A stretch of DNA of 64,000 nucleotides from Brevibacillus borstelensis (lineage in GTDB: Bacteria; Bacillota; Bacilli; Brevibacillales; Brevibacillaceae), in the NCBI RefSeq assembly GCF_003710865.1, contig NZ_RHHO01000017.1, positions 186,001 to 250,000 of the forward strand, given 5' to 3'. The translations under genes and the position numbers were made by a program. The notes below the pieces were generated by a model. The model was not told the DNA's origin. It saw nothing but the letters and a program-made list of their open reading frames with translations, and ran no database searches. The stretch's first letter is position 1, and each line of letters begins with the position of its first letter. Shown piece by piece: positions 8,307-15,858 of this stretch.

Positions 8307-8956
8307 TGAATGAGCTGCAAGCAAAAGGATTTTGGTATTCGGAATGGGCGTTTGCCCTCTTTGTCGCGTGCCTCTCGTCGGGAATCTTTGCCGGTACTCA
8401 TCTGTATTACGTCTATCACGTAGGTGCTTTTAACGACATCGCGATTGTCGCCATGCTCGAGGCGGGTATCAAGGGAGGCGGATACGGAGCTGCGGCCGCG
8501 TTTGGCGCAAGCTTTCTGTTTGCCCGGATTTTGGAGGGGCCGCTGGTCGGCATCCTCGACATCGGCGGTTCTCTGCAAACAGGTATCGGAATCGGCGTTC
8601 CGGCTCTGATGCTGGGTGCCGGGTTTACTGCGCCACTGATTTCCTTTCCCTTGGCTTTGACGACGGGGGCGGTATTGGGTTTGGCGATTGGAGCGGTAAT
8701 TATTTTGATTCGCAAATTTACGATCAATTCGGTCAACTCTACCTTTGGAGCCGATGTCATGATGGGTGCAGGGAATGCCGCAGGACGCTATCTCGGTCCG
8801 CTCATCGTCATTTCCGCCATCATGGCCTCCATTCCGGTTGGAATCGGTGCAACGGCAGGAGCGGCCATCTTTTACTACTTCAATAAGCCGATCGCCGGAG
8901 GAGCGATCATCGGAGCGATGGTTCTCGGCGCGATTTTCCCCATTCCTACCCAGTAA
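8306..8956 (+). CDS. DUF4310-family polytopic membrane protein
   Basis: 216 residues, very rich in Gly and Ala, with about six hydrophobic stretches, for example WAFALFVACLSSGIFAGTHLYY, GAAAAFGASFLFARILEGPLVG and ALTTGAVLGLAIGAVIILI. It begins inside the DUF4311 stop codon (TAATG). No transporter signature is recognised. Repeated Gly-rich segments (GGYGAAAAFGAS; GAGNAAGRYLGP) suggest close helix packing, as in channel or EIIC-like proteins. It probably pairs with DUF4311. Confidence 0.8.
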   Translation: MNELQAKGFWYSEWAFALFVACLSSGIFAGTHLYYVYHVGAFNDIAIVAMLEAGIKGGGYGAAAAFGASFLFARILEGPLVGILDIGGSLQTGIGIGVPALMLGAGFTAPLISFPLALTTGAVLGLAIGAVIILIRKFTINSVNSTFGADVMMGAGNAAGRYLGPLIVISAIMASIPVGIGATAGAAIFYYFNKPIAGGAIIGAMVLGAIFPIPTQ

Positions 8957-8999
8957 ACAGGGGGTCGGAAACAGAATCAGGAAGGACGGGATATGAGAT

Positions 9000-10106
9000 A
9001 TGGGCATCTATCAGCAGCTAGGGCTGAAGCAAGTCATCAATGCAAGCGGAAAAATGACGGCGCTAGGCGGAAGCGCCGTCCATCCGGAGGTAGCCCGGGC
9101 CATGGGTGAGGCGGCGATGGATTACGTAGAGATCAGCGAACTGATCGAAAAAGCGGGAAAGCTGATCGCGGAGGCTACCGGCGGCGAGGACGGCTGTCCG
9201 ACGGCGGGAGCGGGAGCGGGGATCGCGATCAGCGTGGCGGCTGTCATCGCCGGTACCGATCTGCGTCTGATCGAACGTTTGCCAGACTCGGCAGGACTGA
9301 AAAACAAAATCATTTTGCAAAAAGGACACGCGGTGCATTTTGGAGCGTCGCTGCGGCAGATGGTTGCCCTCGGAGGGGGGCAGGCCATCGAAGCGGGTCA
9401 TGCGAATCACGTGGAGGAAGCGCATTTGCGTGCGGAGATAGACGAGCAGACAGCGGCGCTTTTGTTCGTGCAATCCCATCATGCGGTGCAAAAAGGCATG
9501 CAGTCGCTTGAGACGATGATACAGCTCGGACGCGATCACAAGGTCCCGGTGATTGTCGATGCCGCTGCGGAAGAGGAATTGCGCCGCTATGTGGCGATGG
9601 GGGCCGATCTGGTCATATACAGTGGGGGGAAAGCAATTGGCGGACCGACATCGGGCTTTATCACCGGCCGCAAAGACCTGATCGAAGCGTGCCGGGCCCA
9701 GTATAAAGGCGTGGGGCGCGCCATGAAAACGGGCAAGGAGGCGATCGTCGGACTGCTCTCCGCGCTTGCCAGGTACAGTCAGGCAGCAGGCCATGGCGGA
9801 GAATGGCGTGATCGGGCGGAACGGCTCGCCCAGGAATTGAACCAGTTGCCCGGACTCTCAGCCAGCGTGGTCAAGGACGAAGCTGGCCGGGACATCTACA
9901 GGACACAAGTACGGATCGATGAACGCGAGTCGGGATATTCGGCAAAGGAAGTGATCCGGCTCCTCGAAAAGGGTGATCCCGCCATTTTCACGCGAAACCA
10001 TTACGCCAATACGGGAGTGATTTTCCTCGATCCCCGCCCGCTCCATGAAGGCCAGGAGAAGGTCATTGCCGCACGCTTCAAAGAGATATGGGACAACAGA
10101 AAGTGA
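9000..10106 (+). CDS. DgaE-family PLP-dependent ammonia-lyase
   Basis: 368 residues, SelA/DgaE-like fold-type I PLP enzyme. The Schiff-base lysine is K211 in LVIYSGGKAIGGPTSGF and the PLP aspartate is in PVIVDAAAEEEL. In Salmonella, DgaE converts D-glucosaminate-6-phosphate to 2-keto-3-deoxy-6-phosphogluconate and ammonia. Here the gene sits directly before a KDPG-aldolase-like gene, the same order as dgaE-dgaF, so a 2-amino sugar-acid phosphate is the likely substrate. AGGAAGG lies about 15 nt before the ATG at 9000. In contrast to the Salmonella dga operon, no mannose-family EII genes are present. An L-seryl-tRNA(Sec) selenium transferase is unlikely because the operon is metabolic. Confidence 0.85.
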   Translation: MGIYQQLGLKQVINASGKMTALGGSAVHPEVARAMGEAAMDYVEISELIEKAGKLIAEATGGEDGCPTAGAGAGIAISVAAVIAGTDLRLIERLPDSAGLKNKIILQKGHAVHFGASLRQMVALGGGQAIEAGHANHVEEAHLRAEIDEQTAALLFVQSHHAVQKGMQSLETMIQLGRDHKVPVIVDAAAEEELRRYVAMGADLVIYSGGKAIGGPTSGFITGRKDLIEACRAQYKGVGRAMKTGKEAIVGLLSALARYSQAAGHGGEWRDRAERLAQELNQLPGLSASVVKDEAGRDIYRTQVRIDERESGYSAKEVIRLLEKGDPAIFTRNHYANTGVIFLDPRPLHEGQEKVIAARFKEIWDNRK

Positions 10107-10116
10107 GTGATAAGTC

Positions 10117-10842
10117 GTGACGATACATCCAGTCATCCGTTTAAACGTACTGGCCAGAGATGTAGACAATGCCAGACAGATCGTAGATGCGGCAGAGGGT
10201 CGCGTTTTGATCGGCATTATGGTCAAGGGTTACCCCTCCGTGGAGGCAGCTGCGGAAACGATCAGAGCATACCAGCAGGCAAGCATTCCCGTGTCTGTAG
10301 GACTTGGTGCAGGCGATCCAAGCCAGTGGAAAAAGGTCGCCGAGACCGCTGTGCTCACGAAGCCCGATCACGTCAATCAGGTTTTTCCTGCCGCCGGCTA
10401 TACGTTGGGTGCCTTGCAGGCGGTTGACAGCCGGCACACGCTGGTCAATGCCCTGATAGCGCCGAGCGGCACGCCGGGAAAGGTCATTGTCGCAACTGGT
10501 CCGCTCAGCGGGCAGGCTCAAGACTTGGTATCCTGCGATGCCGCTGCCGCCATGCTTGCCGAGATCGGCGTTCATTCCGTCAAATTTTATCCGGTCGGCG
10601 GAACCGAAAAGCTGGACGAAGTCAAAATGATGGCAAAAGCAGCCGTCCGCTACGGCATCCCCGTATTCGAGCCGACGGGCGGAATCGATGAAAAATCCAT
10701 CCGACCCATCGTGGAAACCTGCCTGGAGCAAGGCGTAAAAGAGGTCATCCCGCACGTCTATACGTCCATCGTGGACCGGGAGACGGGACTGACGCGGCTC
10801 GATCAGGTGGAAGATTTGCTCGCCGCCTTGCCTGCCGTATAG
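10117..10842 (+). CDS. DgaF-like 2-dehydro-3-deoxy-phosphogluconate aldolase
   Basis: 241 residues with a TIM-barrel pattern and the character of the EF_0839-type KDGP aldolase family. A lysine-containing strand is visible in VHSVKFYPVGGTEKL, and a phosphate-loop-like end in PVFEPTGGIDEKS. It would split 2-keto-3-deoxy-6-phosphogluconate into pyruvate and glyceraldehyde-3-phosphate, completing the route that DgaE starts. The start is GTG at 10117, 10 nt after the dgaE stop. It is larger than classical Eda (about 210 residues), which agrees with the separate family. Confidence 0.82.
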   Translation: MTIHPVIRLNVLARDVDNARQIVDAAEGRVLIGIMVKGYPSVEAAAETIRAYQQASIPVSVGLGAGDPSQWKKVAETAVLTKPDHVNQVFPAAGYTLGALQAVDSRHTLVNALIAPSGTPGKVIVATGPLSGQAQDLVSCDAAAAMLAEIGVHSVKFYPVGGTEKLDEVKMMAKAAVRYGIPVFEPTGGIDEKSIRPIVETCLEQGVKEVIPHVYTSIVDRETGLTRLDQVEDLLAALPAV

Positions 10843-10875
10843 CTTTTCAACGAATTGAGATAGGAGTGAAGCGAG

Positions 10876-11136
10876 ATGAGAGAGAAGCAAGTCGTTGTTC
10901 ACCTTCCCCAGGGACTGCATGCCCGGCCGGCTACGCTGTTTGTAAAAACGGCCACCGCCTTTTCCAGTGAGATCGGTTTGGTCAAGGGGGACAAAAGCGC
11001 AAACGCCAAAAGCATCATTGGCGTGATGTCGCTTGCCGTGGCAAACGGGGAGACCGTGAAGCTTACCGCCGACGGTTCCGATGAGGAAGAAGCGTTGGAT
11101 AAGCTGGCCGCCTTTCTGGAACAAGGAGCCGAGTAG
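10876..11136 (+). CDS. HPr phosphocarrier protein
   Basis: 86 residues with canonical HPr numbering. H15 lies in GLHARPA (the site phosphorylated by EI) and S46 in AKSIIGVMS (the site of HPr kinase in Gram-positive bacteria). It passes phosphate from enzyme I to enzymes II and to PRD domains. AGGAGTGA precedes the ATG. It is joined to the EI gene by a 2-nt gap. Whether this is the only HPr of the organism or an operon-dedicated copy cannot be told from this window. Crh is excluded because H15 is present. Confidence 0.92.
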   Translation: MREKQVVVHLPQGLHARPATLFVKTATAFSSEIGLVKGDKSANAKSIIGVMSLAVANGETVKLTADGSDEEEALDKLAAFLEQGAE

Positions 11137-11138
11137 TC

Positions 11139-12893
11139 ATGGGAACCGTACGCGTACATGGGATAGGCGCATCCGCCGGAATCGCGATCGCCAGAGCACA
11201 GGTGTGGAAAAAGCAGGACCAAAAAATCAGTCAGGAAGTAAGATCGCCTGAAGAGGAGCTGGCTCGTTTCAAAACAGCAAGCGAGCTGGCATTGAGCGGA
11301 CTGGCGACATTATATGAAGAGACCAGGTTGCGTTTGGGACAGAAGGAAGCCGATATTTTTCAGGCCCATATGATGCTGCTGCAAGACCCGGAGCTGATCG
11401 GTCAAATCGAGGTGCTGCTGGCAGCAGGAAACATAAACGCGGAAGCGGCTGTACAGCAAGCGACCGGCGAGCTGGCGACTTTATTTTCATCGCTGGAAGA
11501 CGAGTACATGCGGGAGCGCGCGGCAGATATTCGGGATGTGGGCCAGCGTCTTCTGTCCTGTCTGCAAGAAGCTGTATGGGGAAATCTGCAAGGAACTGCA
11601 CGGGAAGAGAAAGGAACTTCGCTTGATGCGGTCATCGTTGTCGCACATGACTTGTCTCCATCCGATACGGCCCAGCTTGATACCGGCCTGATCAAGGGTT
11701 TTGCCACACAAATCGGAGGCGGCACCTCGCATTCCGCGGTTATGGCCCGTGCTCTTGGGATTCCGGCAGTCGTCGGCCTCGGACAGGCTTTGGAGCAGGT
11801 GGAGGATGGGGACCTGATCGTGCTGGATGGGACAGCAGGACTGCTTTGTCTGCGACCGGACGAGGAGGAGCTTTCGTCCTACGAACAAAAGCGAGCCGAC
11901 TGGTTACGAGAGAAAAAGAGGCAGGCACGCTGGGCAGAGCTACCCACGGTAACCCAGGATGGACATCGTGTCGAATTGGGAGCAAACATCGGCCATCCGG
12001 ATGAATGTCGGGCTGTGCAGCAGGTTGGCGGAGAGGGGATCGGACTGTTTCGCTCCGAGTTTTTGTTCATGAACAGGGCAAGTATGCCGGATGAAGAAGA
12101 GCAGTTCCAGGCGTATCGGCAGGTCGCGCAAGACATGAATGGTAAGCCGGTCGTCATCCGGACGCTGGATATCGGCGGCGACAAAGAGCTGCCGTATATG
12201 AACCTGCAAAGCGAGCTGAACCCGTTTCTCGGCTATCGCGCGATCCGGTTGTGTCTCGATCGGGAGGAATTGTTTCTTACCCAGCTGCGGGCGATTCTCC
12301 GCGCTTCGCACTACGGCTCCGTCAAGCTGATGTACCCGATGATCGCTACGCTGGAAGAATGGCGGGCGGCGAACCGGTTGCTGGCGGAGGCAAAAGAAAC
12401 GCTTGCCCGAGCGGGGATTCCGTTTGACCCTGCCATTGAGGTAGGCTTGATGATCGAAGTGCCGGCAGCGGCCCTGGCCAGCGAGCTGTTTGCCCGGGAC
12501 GCCGACTTTTTGTCGATCGGGACCAACGATCTGATCCAGTATACCCTCGCCTGCGACCGGATGAACGAACAAGTATCCGGCTTGTATCAGCCGTTTCATC
12601 CAGCCATTCTGCGTCTGATCCGGCAGGTGATCGATGCCGCTCACCGATACGGCCGCCGTGTAAGCATGTGCGGTGAGATGGCTTCCGATCCCCTGGCTAT
12701 CCCGCTGCTTCTGGGCATGGGTCTTGACGGGTTCAGCATGAGCGCATCGTCTGTGCTGGCTGCCCGTGAGCTGATCAATCATCTGTCCTTCGAAGAGATG
12801 AAGGAGCTCGCGGAAGCCGCCCTGAAGCTGGAGGGTCAGGAGCAAGTAAAGGCGCTGCTCCTGGAAAGAACGCGGGTGCAGATAAACGCTTGA
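11139..12893 (+). CDS. PTS enzyme I (phosphoenolpyruvate-protein phosphotransferase)
   Basis: 584 residues, the full length of a classical EI without the GAF domain of PtsP. The phosphohistidine is H198 in QIGGGTSHSAVMARALGIP. The PEP-binding TIM barrel has GIGLFRSEFLFM, FLSIGTNDLIQYTL and the catalytic cysteine in RRVSMCGEMASDP. It autophosphorylates from PEP and charges HPr. Its place at the end of an operon with PRD regulators but no recognisable EII is the strongest hint that the DUF genes replace the EII. A strong terminator follows. Confidence 0.93.
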   Translation: MGTVRVHGIGASAGIAIARAQVWKKQDQKISQEVRSPEEELARFKTASELALSGLATLYEETRLRLGQKEADIFQAHMMLLQDPELIGQIEVLLAAGNINAEAAVQQATGELATLFSSLEDEYMRERAADIRDVGQRLLSCLQEAVWGNLQGTAREEKGTSLDAVIVVAHDLSPSDTAQLDTGLIKGFATQIGGGTSHSAVMARALGIPAVVGLGQALEQVEDGDLIVLDGTAGLLCLRPDEEELSSYEQKRADWLREKKRQARWAELPTVTQDGHRVELGANIGHPDECRAVQQVGGEGIGLFRSEFLFMNRASMPDEEEQFQAYRQVAQDMNGKPVVIRTLDIGGDKELPYMNLQSELNPFLGYRAIRLCLDREELFLTQLRAILRASHYGSVKLMYPMIATLEEWRAANRLLAEAKETLARAGIPFDPAIEVGLMIEVPAAALASELFARDADFLSIGTNDLIQYTLACDRMNEQVSGLYQPFHPAILRLIRQVIDAAHRYGRRVSMCGEMASDPLAIPLLLGMGLDGFSMSASSVLAARELINHLSFEEMKELAEAALKLEGQEQVKALLLERTRVQINA

Positions 12894-12915
12894 CTTCATT
12901 CCGTACAAATCCAGG

Positions 12916-12951
12916 CCTCCTTTATGCCCCATGGGCAAAAGGAGGTTTTCT
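12916..12951 (+). terminator. Intrinsic terminator at the end of the DUF4310-PTS operon
   Basis: A long GC-rich stem (CCTCCTTT-TGCCC against GGGCA-AAAGGAGG) is followed by TTTTCT. It ends the eleven-gene operon that starts at 3292. Confidence 0.85.
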
Positions 12952-12982
12952 GTGTTCCTAAGTAGAAGGGCGAAGGGGAGAG

Positions 12983-13063
12983 ATGCTAATGAGCTGTAAG
13001 ACTTGCAAAGAGTTGCCCACAAGGGAAGAAGCTGGACGCCGATGCCGAAAGCCCGTAGACTAA
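12983..13063 (+). CDS. Possible 26-residue CxxC peptide
   Basis: A short frame with GGGGAGAG just upstream of the ATG encodes MLMSCKTCKELPTREEAGRR and six more residues. It contains one CxxC and a later cysteine. It could be a leader peptide or the start of a lost zinc-binding gene. It lies before the FAD monooxygenase. There is no independent support, so it is a weak call. Confidence 0.2.
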   Translation: MLMSCKTCKELPTREEAGRRCRKPVD

Positions 13064-13105
13064 GGGCAAGAAAGCACAGACGAAGCGGAAAGTGGAGGAG
13101 CCGGG

Positions 13106-14326
13106 ATGCAGAATCGTTTTGGCAAACAAGGAAAAGCGATCGTCATCGGTGCAGGGATCGGCGGCCTGTGTACAGCGATTGCCCTGGAGCAGATCGGCTG
13201 GGAGGCAGTCATCTATGAGCGTGCACGCGAATTGAAAGGGATCGGGGCCGGTATTGTTTTGGCCGCGAATGCGATGAAGGCGCTCGATAGGCTGGGAGCC
13301 GGAGAACGAGTCCGGGCATTGGGCGCCCCTGTCCGGACTGCGGAGATTCGCGACTGGACGGGTAGGCTGCTCGTCAGGCTGCCGGTGAGGGAGCAAGCGC
13401 AGAGATGCGGGGCGGACAGCTATATGATCCACCGCGCTGACCTCCAGCAGGCCTTGCTTGGGTGCATACGCAAGGAGTCGATCTGCCTGGGGCATTCGTT
13501 CAGCCGTTTTGAGACGGAAGAGAACGGGGTTCGGGCGTTTTTTGAAAACGGCGAGGCGGCTTGCGGCGATGTGCTGATCGGGGCGGACGGGATTCATTCG
13601 AACGTTCGAAAGCAGCTGTTTGGCGAAGAGCTGCTGCGATATTCCGGGTATACGGCTGTCCGGGGCATTGCTGTCTACAGGAATGAACGCTACCCCGTGG
13701 AGACGGGAGGCGGGTTTGAGGCGTGGGGAAAAGGGGTTCGGTTTGGTTTTTCGCACATTGGCCACGGGCGGATTCACTGGTTTGCGGCGATCAATGCGCC
13801 GGAGGGCGCGGAAAAGCGTTTTGCCGGAAACAAGGAAGACCTCCTGAAACGCTTTGAAGGCTGGTACGAACCAATACGCGAAGTGATCGCGGCCACAGAT
13901 GTGTCTGCCATGCTATGGAACGACATCTATGACCGGAAGCCATTAAAGTCCTGGAGCGCGGGGAGGGTGACACTGGCCGGGGACGCGGCTCATCCGATGC
14001 TGCCGAATTTGGGACAGGGAGCTGGACAAGGGATGGAAGACGCGCTGGTGTTGGCCCGGTGCTTGTCTTTGTCCAAGTATCGGGAAAACGCCGCTAATTC
14101 TGCTGAAAACGCGGTAACTGCTTCAGGCATAGAGGCTGCATGCCAGCGATACGAGCTGCTGAGGCTCAAGCGCACCAAGGCGATTGTACGAGGCTCGCGC
14201 ATGATGGGCAGGATTGTCCAGCTGGAAAATCCGTTGGCGCTCGCTGTTCGCAATCTTGCCATGAGGATGATTCCGGCTCGCCTGCAAAGCAAGCGGCTCG
14301 ATTGGATCGTGGGGCATGAGGTATAA
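13106..14326 (+). CDS. FAD-dependent monooxygenase (salicylate-hydroxylase / UbiH-like)
   Basis: 406 residues of the group A flavoprotein hydroxylase family, which use NAD(P)H and O2 to hydroxylate aromatic or related compounds. The ADP-binding Rossmann motif GAGIGG is at residues 15-20, followed by an acidic strand end (VIYER). The DG motif is in GADGIHSNVRK, and the FAD-ribityl motif GDAAHPMLPNLGQGAGQGMEDA is near residue 290. GGAGGAG lies 7 nt before the ATG. The gene appears monocistronic; no pathway partner is adjacent, so the substrate is unknown (urate, kynurenine and 3-hydroxybenzoate hydroxylases are all in the family). Confidence 0.85.
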   Translation: MQNRFGKQGKAIVIGAGIGGLCTAIALEQIGWEAVIYERARELKGIGAGIVLAANAMKALDRLGAGERVRALGAPVRTAEIRDWTGRLLVRLPVREQAQRCGADSYMIHRADLQQALLGCIRKESICLGHSFSRFETEENGVRAFFENGEAACGDVLIGADGIHSNVRKQLFGEELLRYSGYTAVRGIAVYRNERYPVETGGGFEAWGKGVRFGFSHIGHGRIHWFAAINAPEGAEKRFAGNKEDLLKRFEGWYEPIREVIAATDVSAMLWNDIYDRKPLKSWSAGRVTLAGDAAHPMLPNLGQGAGQGMEDALVLARCLSLSKYRENAANSAENAVTASGIEAACQRYELLRLKRTKAIVRGSRMMGRIVQLENPLALAVRNLAMRMIPARLQSKRLDWIVGHEV

Positions 14327-14332
14327 CATTGC

Positions 14333-14372
14333 AAAAAAAGAGGCCCTGCATTCAATATTTCGCTAGGGCCTC
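14333..14372 (-). terminator. Intrinsic terminator of the M20 amidohydrolase
   Basis: The arms GAGGCCCT and AGGGCCTC are followed on the minus strand by seven or more Ts. It directly follows the monooxygenase gene of the other strand and serves the minus-strand gene ending at 14410. Confidence 0.8.
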
Positions 14373-14409
14373 CGATCAGCTTGACTTGCGTTTGGAGAAC
14401 GTATTTCCG

Positions 14410-15591
14410 CTATTGATGCCGTTCCTGATAGTCGAGCAGAGCGGCGATGAATACTTGCCCGATGCGGACCATGGAGCGCTCGTCGACGTCAAATTTGGGG
14501 TGATGATGCGGATAGGTCGCCTGAATGTCCGGGTTTTGTCCGCCTACGTTGAAAAATGTACCGGGTCTTTCCTTGACGTAGTAGGCGAAGTCTTCGCCTC
14601 CCATGCCCGGCGGGACTTCCATGACTTCTTTGTCGCCCCAGATTTGTTTGGCGACATCAAATAGCGCTTGTGTCTCTTCGGGGTGGTTCCAGGTGGCCGG
14701 GTAGCCGCGCCGGTAGACGACCTCGCAGCTTGCGCCCGAAGCCTGGCAAGCGGCCTCCGCGATTTGGAAGATCGCTTTTTCGGCCATTTCCCGAACCTCT
14801 TCATTATATGTACGAACAGTTCCCTTCAGTTTTACGGAATCTGGAATGACGTTGAAAGCATCCCCGCCCTGGAAGGAACAGACGGACACGACGATTTGCT
14901 CCAGCGGATCTACTCGTCGGCTGGCTATGAGCTGCAGATTCATCACGATCTGGCTGCCGATGACGATCGGGTCGATGGCCTGATGGGGATGGGCAGCGTG
15001 ACCGCCCTTGCCGGAGACGACAATCTCAAACTGATCGGATGCGGCGGAGACAAAACCGTTCCCGATCCCGACGACGCCGCAAGGAATGTCGGAAGCGACG
15101 TGGGCGCCATATACGACGTCCACCCCATCGAGACAGCCATCTGCCACCATGGCCTGCGCTCCCCCGGGAGGCAGCTCCTCTGCGAACTGGTGAATGAATA
15201 CGACATTGCCCGGCAGCTTATCACGGACTTCACTCAATACCTGTGCGACACCGAGCAGGGCGGAGGTGTGAATGTCGTGGCCGCAGGCATGCATGACGCC
15301 AGGGACGCGGGATTTGTACGCAACCTCTTTTTCATCCTGGATCGGAAGGGCGTCAAAGTCGGCCCGCAAAGCAACCGTTTTCCCCGGTTTGCCGCCCCTG
15401 AGCAGCCCGACGACCCCCATGCCGCCAACGCCGGTACGTACCTCGATGCCGAGTGACGCCAGTCGATCTGCCACTTTTTTTGCCGTGTTTACTTCTTCAT
15501 AAGAAAGCTCGGGGTACATGTGCAGGTCGCGCCGCAGGCTCACCATTTCCGGGTACAGCTCTTGAAGCCGGGCAAATAATTGTTCACGCAT
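14410..15591 (-). CDS. M20D amidohydrolase (N-acyl-amino acid / hippurate hydrolase family)
   Basis: 393 residues, cytoplasmic zinc-dependent amidohydrolase. The family hallmarks are RRDLHMYPELSYEE, the metal-binding HACGHDIHTSALLG, the catalytic HQFAEELPPGGAQAM and the C-terminal GMGGEDFAYY. Relatives remove acyl groups from amino acids (AmaA, HipO, YxeP, indole-acetyl hydrolases). The ATG at 15591 is preferred because GGGAGTG lies upstream; an open frame extends to 15705 without a better site. It diverges from the RocB-like gene across a 267-nt intergenic region. Confidence 0.87.
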   Translation of the reverse strand: MREQLFARLQELYPEMVSLRRDLHMYPELSYEEVNTAKKVADRLASLGIEVRTGVGGMGVVGLLRGGKPGKTVALRADFDALPIQDEKEVAYKSRVPGVMHACGHDIHTSALLGVAQVLSEVRDKLPGNVVFIHQFAEELPPGGAQAMVADGCLDGVDVVYGAHVASDIPCGVVGIGNGFVSAASDQFEIVVSGKGGHAAHPHQAIDPIVIGSQIVMNLQLIASRRVDPLEQIVVSVCSFQGGDAFNVIPDSVKLKGTVRTYNEEVREMAEKAIFQIAEAACQASGASCEVVYRRGYPATWNHPEETQALFDVAKQIWGDKEVMEVPPGMGGEDFAYYVKERPGTFFNVGGQNPDIQATYPHHHPKFDVDERSMVRIGQVFIAALLDYQERHQ

Positions 15592-15858
15592 GCAATTCAC
15601 TCCCATTCCATAGTTTTCAACGAACGCCGGGGCATGTAGAGATGAAGAAACACTTTTAGTATAGATAAATTTACCGAATTTTCGCAATATCACCTTGTAA
15701 AGCATATGATTGCAAAGGGTAGCTGCCAGAAAAAATCAAGACCATCGGCAGGATGAACCATGCGTCTGACGAATGGGTTATGTAGGGAGATGGACCTGGG
15801 TAAAGCATGACGGGCCGTTTCTATTCCAGATCCGCGATTTGCGAAAAGGAGTGTTCAG

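Noticed and set aside
15592..15858. CodY box (AATTTTC-like) between the M20 gene and the rocB-like gene
   Set aside because: The best match has about four mismatches to the 15-bp consensus, which is too weak in an AT-rich gap.
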